Counted from the first letter of the stretch, positions 9,960 through 20,200 are shown. The stretch: 64,000 bases of DNA from Pseudomonas putida (GCF_022627325.1 NZ_JAETZZ010000001.1:62001-126000), one strand, 5' to 3'. Numbers and translations are program-made. The notes: generated from the sequence alone by a model not told the origin.

Positions 9960-11162
9960 ATGACTTCGGTTTGGCGAACCAGCGGGTGGGTACTGGTGGG
10001 GGCTGCGTTGATCCTGGCATTGTCCCTGGGTGTGCGGCACGGCTTCGGCTTGTTCCTGGCGCCGATGAGCGCAGATTTTGGCTGGGGCCGTGAAGTTTTC
10101 GCGTTCGCCATTGCCCTGCAGAACCTGATCTGGGGCTTGGCGCAGCCGTTTGCCGGCGCGTTGGCAGACCGCCTGGGCGCAGCGCGGGTGGTCATCATCG
10201 GCGGCATCTTGTATACCGCGGGCCTGCTGCTGATGAGTACGGCCGACTCGGCCTGGTCGCTGTCACTCAGTGCCGGCCTGCTGATTGGTATCGGCCTGTC
10301 CGGCACCTCGTTCTCGGTCATTCTTGGCGTGGTTGGCCGGGCGGTGCCGGCTGAGAAGCGCAGCATGGCCATGGGCATTGCCAGCGCGGCAGGCTCGTTC
10401 GGCCAGTTTGCCATGCTGCCCGGTACGCTGGGCCTTATCGAATGGCTGGGCTGGTCGGCAGCGCTGCTGGTGCTCGGCCTGCTGGTGGCATTGATCGTGC
10501 CCTTTGTCGGGCTGCTGCGTGATCGCCCGTTGCCTGCCCTCGGTGGCGAACAAACGCTGGGCCAGGCGTTGCGTGAAGCCTGCTCGCATTCGGGTTTCTG
10601 GCTACTGGCGCTGGGCTTTTTTGTCTGCGGCTTCCAGGTGGTATTCATTGGCGTGCACTTGCCGGCCTATCTGGTTGACCAGCACCTGGCGGCAACCACC
10701 GGTACCACCGTGCTGGCGCTGGTCGGGCTGTTCAACATCGTCGGCACCTACACGGCGGGCTGGTTGGGTGGGCGCATGTCCAAGCCGCGCCTGCTCACGG
10801 CGTTGTACCTGTTGCGCGCGGTGGTGATCGTGCTGTTCCTCTGGGCACCCGTGACCCAGTTCAGCGCCTACCTGTTCGGCATTGCCATGGGCTTGCTGTG
10901 GCTTTCGACCGTGCCCTTGACCAACGGCACCGTTGCCACGGTATTCGGCGTGCGGAACCTGTCGATGCTGGGCGGCATCGTCTTCCTGTTCCATCAGTTG
11001 GGTGCCTTCCTCGGTGGCTGGCTGGGGGGGGTGGTGTATGACCGTACCGGTAATTACGACCTGGTCTGGCAGATCTCCATCCTGCTCAGCCTGCTGGCTG
11101 CCGCGCTCAACTGGCCGGTGAGTGAGCGCCCGGTCGCCCGCCTGCAGGCTCAGGCGGCATGA
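9960..11162 (+). CDS. MFS transporter
   Basis: The 400 aa major facilitator has about 12 hydrophobic segments and the loop 2-3 signature GALADRLGAARVVIIGG. The start MTSVW is chosen because GGAG stands ten bases upstream; an in-frame GTG six codons earlier lacks a ribosome site. Residues RHGFGLFLAPMSADFGWGRE near the N-terminus fit the oxalate/formate- or YbfB-like MFS group. Probably repressed by the adjacent MarR protein through the 9913 palindrome. The substrate is unknown. Confidence 0.87.
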   Translation: MTSVWRTSGWVLVGAALILALSLGVRHGFGLFLAPMSADFGWGREVFAFAIALQNLIWGLAQPFAGALADRLGAARVVIIGGILYTAGLLLMSTADSAWSLSLSAGLLIGIGLSGTSFSVILGVVGRAVPAEKRSMAMGIASAAGSFGQFAMLPGTLGLIEWLGWSAALLVLGLLVALIVPFVGLLRDRPLPALGGEQTLGQALREACSHSGFWLLALGFFVCGFQVVFIGVHLPAYLVDQHLAATTGTTVLALVGLFNIVGTYTAGWLGGRMSKPRLLTALYLLRAVVIVLFLWAPVTQFSAYLFGIAMGLLWLSTVPLTNGTVATVFGVRNLSMLGGIVFLFHQLGAFLGGWLGGVVYDRTGNYDLVWQISILLSLLAAALNWPVSERPVARLQAQAA

Positions 11163-11281
11163 ACCGCTATCTGGCTCGCGCGTTGCTCGCCGTGGGGGCC
11201 GCACTGCTGCTGGTGCTGGCGTGGTGGGGCTGGCATCGGGGCGGCATGGCCCTCATGCAACTGGGCGTAGGTGTGTGTTAA
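11159..11281 (+). CDS. 40-aa single-pass membrane micro-protein
   Basis: An ATG overlapping the MFS stop (ATGA) opens a 40-codon frame: [20 protein letters not shown], then [10 protein letters not shown] and [10 protein letters not shown]. It has a positively charged N-terminus, one hydrophobic helix (about residues 7-25) and a terminal Cys. The translational-coupling geometry and membrane-like composition argue that it is real and partners the transporter. No family is recognised. Confidence 0.55.
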   Translation: MNRYLARALLAVGAALLLVLAWWGWHRGGMALMQLGVGVC

Positions 11282-11327
11282 GCGCTACCCTGCAAGTTCG
11301 AGGGTCGTCTTGCAGAGGAGTGTTTCG

Positions 11328-11879
11328 ATGCGTGCATATGGGTTGATGATGCCGTTGCTGGTCATGTTCGCTGCCGGTTCTGCCTGGGCGGCGGATTGCC
11401 CGGCATTGTTGCAGGGCAGCTTGCCGGAGTTGCGTGGCAAGGGTGAGGTCGACCTTTGCCAGCGTTTTGCCGGTAAGCCTCTGGTGGTGATCAACACGGC
11501 CAGTTATTGCGGGTTTGCGCCGCAGTTCGAGGGGCTTGAGAGTGTCTACAAGAAATATCACGAGCAAGGGTTGGAGATGCTCGGCGTGCCGTCCAACGAT
11601 TTCAAGCAGGAAGACGCCGACAGCGAGAAGACCGCCAAGGTCTGTTATGCCAACTATGGCGTGACGTTCACCATGACCAAGACCCAGGCGGTGCGTGGCA
11701 AGGATGCGATCCCGCTGTTCGTGGGGCTGGCGGAGCAGAGCAGTGCTCCGAAGTGGAATTTCTACAAGTACGTGATTGATCGCAGGGGCAAGGTGATTGC
11801 CAACTTCTCCAGCCTGACCAAACCGGATGATGCTGAGTTCAAGGCGGCGATCGAGAAGGCGATTGCATCGCAGCCATAA
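11328..11879 (+). CDS. Glutathione peroxidase-like protein, exported
   Basis: Thiol peroxidase of the GPx family. A GAGGAG ribosome site precedes the ATG of [21 protein letters not shown], a signal peptide cleaved before ADCPAL, so the enzyme should be periplasmic. The peroxidatic Cys is in [11 protein letters not shown], preceded by the beta-strand VVIN; the [10 protein letters not shown] stretch supplies the conserved Trp-Asn. The mature length of about 163 aa is typical. It is a Cys enzyme, not selenocysteine. Confidence 0.88.
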   Translation: MRAYGLMMPLLVMFAAGSAWAADCPALLQGSLPELRGKGEVDLCQRFAGKPLVVINTASYCGFAPQFEGLESVYKKYHEQGLEMLGVPSNDFKQEDADSEKTAKVCYANYGVTFTMTKTQAVRGKDAIPLFVGLAEQSSAPKWNFYKYVIDRRGKVIANFSSLTKPDDAEFKAAIEKAIASQP

Positions 11880-11917
11880 CCCGCGCTCTTGGTTTGCCTT
11901 GCTTTCGCTTGGGGGTT

Positions 11918-12014
11918 GCAGCCCATCGCTGGCAAGCTGGCCCTTACAGGTACAACACAGAACCTAAAGAGCTGCGCGGTCTCTGTGGGCGCCGGCGTGC
12001 CAGCGATGGGCTGC
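11918..12014. repeat. REP-type inverted pair
   Basis: Left arm GCAGCCCATCGCTGGCAAGC and right arm TGCCAGCGATGGGCTGC are inverted copies about 60 bases apart, in the convergent gap between the peroxidase and fadL genes. The same core (CCCATCGC.GGCAAGC) recurs at 60460-60607. Confidence 0.7.
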
Positions 12015-12017
12015 GTA

Positions 12018-12068
12018 GCAGCCCTGAAATCGCTGACTGACTGGCGTCAGCCCCACGGGCTGCTTTTA
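12018..12068. terminator. Probable bidirectional terminator hairpin
   Basis: GCAGCCC (12018) pairs with GGGCTGC (12058), with an inner CTGAC/GTCAG pairing and a short TTTTA tail. It lies just after the 3' ends of two convergent genes. Confidence 0.5.
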
Positions 12069-12082
12069 CACAGCCGTGCGGA

Positions 12083-13348
12083 TCAGAAACGGTAGGTGAG
12101 GGAGGCACCTATACCGTGAGCGCTGTTCTCGTACTTGGCCTGGTAGCTGCCTTTGGTGGCGCTGACCTGGTTGACCTTGGTGTCCTCTTCCCACAGGTAG
12201 GAGTAGGCCACGTCGATGGTCATGTCGTCGTTCGGGCTCCAGCCCGCACCCAGGCTGAACACCTTGCGGTCGCCAGTCGGGATGCGCGGTGAACGGTCGT
12301 GGTTGTTGGTTGGCGATTGGTCGACGGTAAAGCCGGTACGCAGCACCCACTCCTTGTTCACCTTGTAGGACGCGCCAATGGCGTGGGCCCAGGTGTCGTG
12401 CCAGTTCTGCTCTTCGCTGATGGTCTCGAACGCCGAACCTGCAAGCGGTGCCGGCACATCGTTCTGCACGGTGATGTCTTTGAGGCGGCTCCAACGGGTC
12501 CAGGTGCTGCCCGCGTAGAGGGTCCATTGGTCGTCGAGTTCGTGGGTGACCGAAAGATCCACCGACTCCGGTGTCTTGATCTTGAGGCTGGCGTCGAACT
12601 TGTCGCCATTGAAAGGCCCGATCAGCGGGGTGCTCACACGGGTCTTGCCTTCGAGCTTGTAGTCGACCATGGAGTGGTAGGTCAGGCCGACACGAGTACG
12701 GTCGGTGGCCTGCACCAGGATACCGATGTTGTAACCGACAGCGGTATCGTCGCCCTTGATCTTCACTTCACCGTCATTGCTGCCCGGCGTGAACGGGTTG
12801 ATCAGGCTTGAGCCCAACTCGCCCTTGATGCGGTTGATGGTCGGGCCGAAACCGATCGACACCTTATCGTTGAAGGCGTAGCTGACGGTTGGCTGGAAGG
12901 TGATGACTTCGACGTGGCTCTTTTTACCCCAATAGCGCGCGGCATCGTCGCTACCGTAGTCGGTGACCAGGCCAAACGGTACATAGACGCCGAAACCGAC
13001 GCTCCAGTGATCGTCGAGGGGTTTGACGTAGTAGCCCATCGGTACGCCGACCACAGGCACCATGTCACCGTCGGTTTCCCCCCCGAGGTTGCTTCCAGGG
13101 CCCGAGATATCGGATTTGGCGATGACGGCAGCGCCGCCCACGGTGAATTGTTCGCGCTTGAGGCGTGACATGCCTGCCGGGTTGCCAAACACAGTACTGG
13201 CATCTTCGGCAGAAGAAGAACGTCCCGCGAAACCTGTCCCCATGCTGCTGATGCTCTGTTCGTTGAGGGCAAAGCCGGCAGCGAACAGATGGCTGGAGGC
13301 GAAAGCCACGGCCAGGCCGAGGGAGGTTTTGAGCATTACTTTTTTCAT
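12083..13348 (-). CDS. fadL: FadL-family outer-membrane transport protein
   Basis: A 14-stranded beta-barrel importing long-chain fatty acids or other hydrophobic compounds. The start MKKVMLKTSLGLAVAF has AAGGAG ten bases upstream. The signal peptide is cleaved at LFA|AGFALNEQS, giving the FadL N-terminal hatch (ALNEQSISSMGTGFAG, then EDASTVFGNPAGM). It ends in ...LTYRF, the terminal aromatic typical of barrel insertion. At 421 aa it is normal length. Substrate specificity cannot be told from sequence; pseudomonads also carry toluene-type FadL proteins. Confidence 0.88.
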   Translation of the reverse strand: MKKVMLKTSLGLAVAFASSHLFAAGFALNEQSISSMGTGFAGRSSSAEDASTVFGNPAGMSRLKREQFTVGGAAVIAKSDISGPGSNLGGETDGDMVPVVGVPMGYYVKPLDDHWSVGFGVYVPFGLVTDYGSDDAARYWGKKSHVEVITFQPTVSYAFNDKVSIGFGPTINRIKGELGSSLINPFTPGSNDGEVKIKGDDTAVGYNIGILVQATDRTRVGLTYHSMVDYKLEGKTRVSTPLIGPFNGDKFDASLKIKTPESVDLSVTHELDDQWTLYAGSTWTRWSRLKDITVQNDVPAPLAGSAFETISEEQNWHDTWAHAIGASYKVNKEWVLRTGFTVDQSPTNNHDRSPRIPTGDRKVFSLGAGWSPNDDMTIDVAYSYLWEEDTKVNQVSATKGSYQAKYENSAHGIGASLTYRF

Positions 13349-13494
13349 TATTAGAAACTCCTTGGGATCTCCGGGGCGAAAAGCTACCAACAATTCACGC
13401 GCCGCGCCATAGCCTGTATCGCAGGAGATAGAGCGGTTTTGTAGGACAATCCGACCAAAATTCCATTTTTTCCGGTAGTGCTGTAGGGCGTTTC

Positions 13495-13977
13495 CTAAGA
13501 TGCCTGTGGCAATTTCTGAGTAATACACAGATGCCAGGCCTGCGTGAAGTCGCGCAGACGGCCCTGGGGGTGAAAGATCTGACGCCAGATTCGCGCCTGG
13601 CCTAGCAGGTCGTCAACGGCAGGCAGGGGCGTGGCTTGCGCTTCGATGAGCATCCAGGCGATGGCGGTGGAGTAGCGCAGGTTGACTGCAAGCTCCAGGT
13701 GCGGGCCACCCAGAAACGCATGTTGGCTCGCCAGGCCGCGGACCAGGCTGGCCAGCTCAGGGTCGCGGGCGAGAAAATCGTCCCAGACCGCGCGATGGCG
13801 ATGCTCGCCGATACGGTAAAGCCCGTGGCCACGGCGATCATGCAGCGCCGACCCGAGTGCCGATTGGCTGGCCGCGATGCCCAGCAAAAGGGCTTCGGCA
13901 CTGGCACAATGACGATTGAGATAGACCAAGGTTGGTCGAATCACATACTGACACAATTCATTCGCCGCAATACCCAT
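13495..13977 (-). CDS. Hypothetical protein resembling phage-type transglycosylase-fold proteins
   Basis: A 160 aa protein with no signal peptide, mostly helical (LVYLNRHCASAEALLLGIAASQSALG ... YRIGEHRHRAVWDDFL). The layout (LLLG.AA.xS.LG, then a YQM/YRI-like strand, then H..xWxxFL and a C-terminal PxxxDLxGxARxW) recalls phage structural proteins with a lytic-transglycosylase-like ES.LG helix; I make this comparison from memory. Here the expected Glu is Gln (SQSALG), so enzymatic activity is doubtful. A GAGGG site precedes the ATG. Confidence 0.6.
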   Translation of the reverse strand: MGIAANELCQYVIRPTLVYLNRHCASAEALLLGIAASQSALGSALHDRRGHGLYRIGEHRHRAVWDDFLARDPELASLVRGLASQHAFLGGPHLELAVNLRYSTAIAWMLIEAQATPLPAVDDLLGQARIWRQIFHPQGRLRDFTQAWHLCITQKLPQAS

Positions 13978-14225
13978 GATGCCCTCGAGCAGTAAGGGGC
14001 CGACGGGCGTGGGAGCTTGGCAGCTGGTGAATGATCAGGCCCGCCGGAAGCGGCAAGGACCGCTCGAGTTGAAGTGTAGTGTGATAATCGTGGTGTAAAG
14101 GGCTGTTTTTAAATCGATTGCTGCCTGTCGTTCGGCGCTATATACCTTGCGGCAATTAGGCCAAGAACGATCAGGTAGCTTACCGTGTGCGTCATTCAGC
14201 GACTGAATGCCACGGTATTCGCCGC

Positions 14226-14447
14226 TCACGCAGTGAGCGACTGGCGCGTCCGGGCAATGACGGCTTGCAGCGGTTCCGAGCGGCTGTACTGTTCGGGGTA
14301 CAGGCGTTCGGTGTGGCAGGCAACGCCGTGCTCGTCCACCAGGGTGAAGCTGAAGTTGCCCTTGCGTGGGGCGGTGATAAGGCACTTCAACGGCGAGAAG
14401 GCCTGGGAGAGGGTGCCAATGGCAGCCTGAATTTGTTGAGTTTGCAT
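14226..14447 (-). CDS. Small conserved hypothetical protein (73 aa)
   Basis: Starts MQTQQIQAAIGTLSQAFSPLKC and continues LITAPRKGNFSFTLVDEHGVACHTERLYPEQY. It looks like a compact alpha/beta cytosolic protein with no signal or membrane segment. An AGGAA lies about 13 bases before the ATG. I recognise the pattern only as a short Pseudomonas protein of unknown function. It is isolated, with a long gap upstream of its promoter side. Confidence 0.6.
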   Translation of the reverse strand: MQTQQIQAAIGTLSQAFSPLKCLITAPRKGNFSFTLVDEHGVACHTERLYPEQYSRSEPLQAVIARTRQSLTA

Positions 14448-15400
14448 ATTGTTGGATGTTCCTGCTTTAAACACGGGGATTATGATCCGTGCATGATAGA
14501 AACGTTCCAGTGACGCCTTTATTAAGGGACGAACGAACCTGACTGGAACAGGGCAGCCAGAGGGGGCGCAATCATAAGGTGGGCGCTTGGGCTGACTGGT
14601 AGGTACTTCAGAGGGCAGGCAGCATGCCGGGGCCAAGGTTCTAGGCCATCGGTATGGAATCCTGATCAATCTGTCACGTGATTCGTGCTGAACAGCGCAA
14701 GGCTGGAGAGTGAATCATCGAAAGGGCCGGTCCTGGTTTCAGCAGTGGTGCTCTTGGGGGGAGCAGGCCTGCAAGGACGTTTCTGGCCAGAATTGACTTT
14801 CAGCTTGGTACTAACGAGGCGCACCTTACCGCAAGCTCAGAAGCTTTGCAAGCATTGCCACGTTTCTTCGGGTAAGCCGGGCAGTATGGCGCTTCTTTTG
14901 CGTTGTGTGAAGAGGGGGCAAATGGCCCATTACCGGCCGGATGTACCAATTTCGTGCATTCAAATGCAGGTTTTCGGTGCACTTGTTCACATTCCGGGCG
15001 TGACTTGTAACAGCTTGGCAACACCCCCCATCGACCCTGCCAATGCCTTGACTGATGCCTTAAGTCAATGAAAAAAAACACTATTTTTTACTGGTGAAAA
15101 AATCGTCAGTTTGACTGAAAGCCCCGGTTCACGCGGGTTTGCGGGGTGGTTTGGGGGGTTGTCCACCGAGTTATCCACAGGAACTGTGGATTGTCCCGAG
15201 CGCTTGCTCTAGGACGGGAGTGCCAGCAAATTACAGAACTGTCCGACAGTTATCAGTCAGCTGCAGATCCGCCGGTCATCTACTTGGGAACGTCAAGAAA
15301 CGATCATCGAGATTTTTTTCCAGGCGTTGAAAATCGTCGGGCCACGGCAAGAAAAAAAGGGTAGAGTGGCGCGCTTTTCAAATTGCCTTCTCTGTTCGTC
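14448..15400. other. Long non-coding gap
   Basis: About 950 bases without a convincing gene. Open frames here have no ribosome site, no recognisable composition and no conserved-looking motif. The part after 15060 is AT-rich with A and T runs (near 15068 and 15310), suggesting promoters for the gene at 15401. It also contains the DnaA-box pair at 15171. A small RNA could be hidden here, but I see no terminator to define one. Confidence 0.5.
15171..15193. promoter_or_regulatory. Inverted DnaA-box pair
   Basis: TTATCCACA (consensus DnaA box) at 15171 is followed after five bases by TGTGGATTG, an inverted copy with two mismatches. The arrangement and spacing are the same as at 42416-42438. Confidence 0.5.
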
Positions 15401-15763
15401 ATGAAATTTCGCGGTAGATCCTCCACCGAACCCGCTGTTACGCCATCAGCCCCTTCGTCCAGACGTTTTTCCCTGAAAGTGGCCCTCTGGCTGTTGGACA
15501 ACCCGCGCCTGGGCGAAAAGCCTCAGGTCAAGCATCTGGCCGGGCGCCTGCTCAAGCAACCGGCTCGGGAGGGCGTGGTGGTGGCCCAGAGCCGATTGGG
15601 GCAGATGCTTTGCCGCGACTGCGGCAACGCGCGTGACAGGCGTATCGGGCACGAACTGCTGCGCCAGGCGGCGCGCGCCGGCGACCGCCGGGCGCAACTG
15701 GAATATGCGCGGCTGTGCCAGGCCAACGCGCCAGAGCAGGCGCAGAAACGGACTGACTGTTAA
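15401..15763 (+). CDS. Sel1/TPR-repeat-like small protein
   Basis: A 120 aa basic cytosolic protein. The start MKFRGRSST is preferred to an ATG six codons earlier. The second half (QSRLGQMLCRDCGN, then GHELLRQAARAGDRRAQLEYARLC) is one to two Sel1-like helical repeats, a protein-protein interaction fold. It lies 37 bases before rmuC on the same strand, so the two may be co-transcribed. Function unknown. Confidence 0.7.
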   Translation: MKFRGRSSTEPAVTPSAPSSRRFSLKVALWLLDNPRLGEKPQVKHLAGRLLKQPAREGVVVAQSRLGQMLCRDCGNARDRRIGHELLRQAARAGDRRAQLEYARLCQANAPEQAQKRTDC

Positions 15764-15800
15764 GCTGCAGCTCATTTGCGACAGACTGTTCGGGGTAAGC

Positions 15801-17288
15801 ATGGCAGTGGATCTGACCAGCATCGTGCTGGGCTTGGTGGCAGGCGCCTTGCCTTGCCTGGTGTGGGTCATGCAGGTGCAGCGCCGTCAGGCTGCCGGCC
15901 AAGGCGAGCGGGCCTTGCTCGAAGAACGCCTCAATGGGGCCCTGCTGGCCCAGGCAGGCCTGCAAGCACAACTGGATGCCAGCCGGGACGAGGTGAGCGA
16001 CCTCAGCGAAGCCAACACGCTCAAGCAGGCCCAACTGGCCGCCCAGGGCCGTGAACTCGAGCTGCTGCAGATTGACCGCGACAATGCCCGTGACGCCGCC
16101 CACGCCTGGCACCTGGAGCGCGCCAACCGGGAAGCCGAACTGCGTCGCCTGGAGGCCCAGGCAGCGCGCCTGGAAGCGGAGCTGCGTGAGCAGCAGGACA
16201 GCCATCAGCAGCGCCTGGAAGACCTGCAGGAAGCCCGCGACACCCTTCGCGCGCAGTTCGCCGACCTGGCCACGAAAATCTTCGACGAACGCGAGCAGCG
16301 TTTCGCGCAGACCAGCCAGCAGCACTTGGGCCAGTTGCTTGACCCGCTCAAGGAGCGCATCCAGGCCTTCGAAAAGCGTGTCGAGGAGAGCTACCAACAA
16401 GAAGCCCGTGAACGCTTTTCCCTGGGCAAGGAACTGGAGCGCCTGCAGCAACTCAACCTGCGCCTGTCCGACGAAGCCACCAACCTCACCCAGGCGCTCA
16501 AGGGCCAGAAAACCCAAGGTAACTGGGGTGAGCTGATTCTCGAGCGCGTGCTCGAGCATGCCGGCCTGGAAAAGGGCCGCGAGTACCAGACCCAGGTCAG
16601 CCTCAAGAGCGCCGACGGTGAGCGCTTCCAGCCAGACGTACTGATCATGCTGCCCGGTGACAAGCAGGTGGTGGTCGATGCCAAGGTCAGCCTCACGGCC
16701 TACCAGCAGTTTGTCAGCAGCAATGATGAAAGCGCGCTCAAACAGCACGTACAGTCGCTGCGCAGCCACGTCAAAGGGCTGTCGAGCAAGGACTACAGCC
16801 GCCTGGACGGCTTGCACAGCCTGGATTTCGTGTTGTTGTTCGTGCCCATCGAGGCCGCGTTTTCGGCAGCCCTGCAGGCCGAGCCGAACCTGTTCCAGGA
16901 GGCCTTCGACCGGCAGATCGTGATCGTCAGCCCGACCACCTTGCTCGCCACTCTGCGGGTCATCGACAGCCTGTGGAAGCAAGAACGCCAAGGGCAGAAC
17001 GCCCGCGAGATCGCCGAACGCGCCGGTTGGCTGTATGACAAGTTCGTGCTGTTCATCCAGGACCTGGACGAGCTGGGCAATCGCCTGCAGCAGGTCGACA
17101 AGGCCTATGCCGCTGCGCGCAACAAACTCTGTGAAGGGCGTGGCAACCTGGTCAGCCGCAGCGAGCAGCTCAAGCTGCTCGGCGCCCGTGCCAGCAAAAG
17201 CCTGCCGGCCGACTTGCTGGAGCGGGCACTGACGGATGAAACGCTGGCGGACCAGGCGGTTACTGAACCAGGCTCAGATGGCGATTGA
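15801..17288 (+). CDS. rmuC: DNA recombination protein RmuC
   Basis: Membrane-anchored RmuC-family protein that limits inversion of short repeats and has a predicted nuclease fold. The start MAVDLTSIVLGLVAGALPC gives an N-terminal transmembrane helix. Residues about 30-210 are a long coiled coil (ERALLEERLNGALL, EAQAARLEAELREQQ), and the RmuC core follows (QGNWGELILERVLEHAGL, VVVDAKVSLTAYQQF). At 495 aa it is family length. Its last 29 bases overlap the 3' end of the convergent kinase gene. Confidence 0.93.
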   Translation: MAVDLTSIVLGLVAGALPCLVWVMQVQRRQAAGQGERALLEERLNGALLAQAGLQAQLDASRDEVSDLSEANTLKQAQLAAQGRELELLQIDRDNARDAAHAWHLERANREAELRRLEAQAARLEAELREQQDSHQQRLEDLQEARDTLRAQFADLATKIFDEREQRFAQTSQQHLGQLLDPLKERIQAFEKRVEESYQQEARERFSLGKELERLQQLNLRLSDEATNLTQALKGQKTQGNWGELILERVLEHAGLEKGREYQTQVSLKSADGERFQPDVLIMLPGDKQVVVDAKVSLTAYQQFVSSNDESALKQHVQSLRSHVKGLSSKDYSRLDGLHSLDFVLLFVPIEAAFSAALQAEPNLFQEAFDRQIVIVSPTTLLATLRVIDSLWKQERQGQNAREIAERAGWLYDKFVLFIQDLDELGNRLQQVDKAYAAARNKLCEGRGNLVSRSEQLKLLGARASKSLPADLLERALTDETLADQAVTEPGSDGD

Positions 17289-20200
17289 GCAGCGCGCGCA
17301 AGGCCGCAGGCTTGACCGGCTTGGCCAGGTAATCAAGGCCTGCGGCATGCACCGTGGCCAAGGTTTCCTTGCTGCCGTCGGCGCTGATCACCACCCCAGG
17401 CACCGGCTCGCCGAGGCGCGCGCGTAGCCAGCCCATCAGCCCGGTTCCGGTTTCGCCGTCATCCAGGTGATAGTCCACCAGCGCCAGGTGCGGGCGCATG
17501 CCCTGCGCCAGCAACGCCTCGCAATCGGCGCGGTTGCGCGCCGTCCATACCTGGCAGCCCCAGCGGCTGAGCAGGCTGTTCATGCCGATCAGAATGCTGT
17601 CTTCGTTGTCGATGCACAGCACCTGCAGCCCGGCCAGGGGTTGGCTGGCCTGCTCCACCGGCGCGCTCGGCGCGGCCGCTGCCTGGCGGGCGATCGGGAC
17701 ATTGACGCGGAACACCGTGCCTTTGCCAGGCCAGGAACGCACCTGCAGCGTGTGGCCGAGCACCCGGCACAGGCCATCGGCAATCGCCAGCCCCAGCCCC
17801 AGGCCCTTTTCGGCGCGGGTCTGGTGGCTGTCCAGGCGCTTGAACTCCTGGAAGATCACCTGCAGCTTGTCGTCGGCGATGCCCGGGCCGCGGTCCCAGA
17901 CCTCCAGCCACAGCCGCTCGCCCTGGCGCCGGGCGCCCAGCAGGATCGGGCTCTTGCCGTAGCGCAGGGCATTGGTCAGGAAGTTCTGCAGCACCCGGCG
18001 CAGCAGTTTCATGTCACTGTCGATCCGCAGGCGGCTACCGCGCAGGCGGAACTCCAGCCCTTTTTCGGCGGCCAGGACCTTGAACTCGGCACCCAGCGTA
18101 TCGAACAGCTCATTGAGGGCAAAAGGCTTGGCGTCTGGGGTGATCTTGCCGTTTTCCAGGCGCGAGATATCCAGCAGGTCGCTGATCAGCTCTTCGGCCG
18201 AACGCAGCGAACTGTCCATGTGCTGCACCAACTGTTGGGCTTCCTCGTTCATGCCCCCGGCCTGCTGCGACAAGGCGGCGGAGAACAGCCGCGCGGCGTT
18301 GAGCGGCTGCATCAGGTCATGGCTGACCGCCGCCAGGAAGCGGGTCTTGGACTTGCTGACCGCTTCGGCTTGGCTTTTGGCCTCCGACAGCGCCTGATTG
18401 AGTTGCGACAGCTCGTGGGTGCGTTCGGCCACCCGCTGTTCAAGGCGCTCGTTGGCGTCGCGCAACGCCTGTTCGGCCTCGCGGAACGGGGTGATATCGG
18501 TGAAGCTCATGACGAAGCCGCCCCCGGGCATCGGGTTGCCGATCAGTTCGATCACCCGGCCATTGGGGAACAGCCGCTCGGACGAATGCGCGCGGCCTTG
18601 GCGCATCCAGTGAAGGCGCCGGGCCACATGCACCTGCGCCTCTCCCGGGCCGCACAGGCCGCGTTCGGCGTTGTAGCGGATGATGTCGGCGATCGGCCGG
18701 CCGACGCTGATCAACCCGTCGGGGTAGTTGAACAGCTCCAGGTAGCGGCGGTTCCAGGCCACCAGGTGCAGGTTCTGATCGACCACACTGATGCCCTGGT
18801 TGATGTTCTCGATGGCGCCTTGCAGCAGGGCGCGGTTGAACTGCAGCACTTCGCTGGCTTCATCGGCGATGCGCACCACGTCTTCAAGCTGCATGTCGCG
18901 GCCTTCGATGGCCGCCTTGACCACGGCGCGGGTCGAGGAGCTGCCAAGCACCCCAGCGAGCAGGCGCTCGGTGTGTTCGATCCAGTCGCCGTCAGCGTTC
19001 TGGTTGGGATTGAAGCCTTTGCCCTGGCGATAAGCAAAGCGGATGAAGCTTTGCCGGGCACGCTCCTCACCGACAAAGCGCGAGGCCAGCGTCAGCAGGT
19101 CATCGATCTGCACCGCCAGCAGCGGTTTGCCGTTGGGGCGGGCACTGGTCTGCTGGCCGATGAAGCGCCCGGCCTGCCAATGCTCCGACACGCGCGTGCG
19201 CGACAGCATCGAGACCCAGGCGAACAACGTGAAGTTGCCCGCCAGTGACAGCACTACCCCTTGTGTGAGCGGCGTGATCGGCAGGCCCAGCGGGTTGCCG
19301 TGCAGCCACGCCAGGCCCGGGAACAGCTGCAGCGACCAGCCCAGGCTGTGGGCGGTGATGGGCAGCACCAGGGTGTAGAACCACAGGAAGATACCTGCAG
19401 CGAGGCCGGCGAACACGCCACGGCGGTTGGCTTGCTTCCAGTACAGCGCACCGAGCATGGCCGGGGTGAGTTGGGTCACGGCGGCGAAGGCAATCTGGCC
19501 GATGGTTGCAAGGCTTGCCGTAGAGCCAAGCAGGCGGTAGCTGACATAGGCCAGCAGCAGGATGACCACGATGGTCACCCGGCGCACCGACAGCATCCAG
19601 TGGCGGAACACCTCGAAGGGCCGTTCGGCGTTGTTGCGGCGCAACAGCCACGGCAGCAGCATGTCATTGGACACCATGGTCGACAACGCCACGGCCTCGA
19701 CGATGACCATGCCGGTGGCGGCCGAGGCACCGCCGATGAAGGCCAGCAGAGCCAGGCTCGGGTGCGCTTCGGCCAACGGCAGGCTGATCACGAAGGAGTC
19801 GGAAATCACCGTACCTGGCAGCAGCATTTGCCCGGCCAGGGCAATGGGTACCACGAACAACGCGGCCAAGGCCAGGTACATCGGGAACACCCAGCGCGCC
19901 AGGCGCATGTCCTGCGGCTCGATGTTCTCCACCACGGTGACGTGGAACTGCCGGGGCAGGCAGATGATCGCCATCATCGCCACGGCGGTCTGCACCACCA
20001 TCGAGGGCCAGTTGATCGTCTCCTGCCAGTAGCTGTCCAGCAGCACCGACTGGCGCGCCTGGGTGAACAGGTCGTCAAACCCGTCGTACAGGTTGAACAC
20101 CACGAACACGCCCACGGCGAGGAAGGCCAGCAGCTTGATCAGGGACTCGAACGCGATGGCCAGGACCATGCCGCGGTGGTGTTCGGTGACGTCGAGGCTG

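Noticed and set aside
11328..11879. Selenocysteine glutathione peroxidase
   Set aside because: The active-site codon is TGC (Cys), not TGA.
14685..15071. 128-codon open frame in the long gap
   Set aside because: No ribosome site, no domain and irregular composition; adjacent opposite-strand frames are equally long, so there is no evidence of coding.
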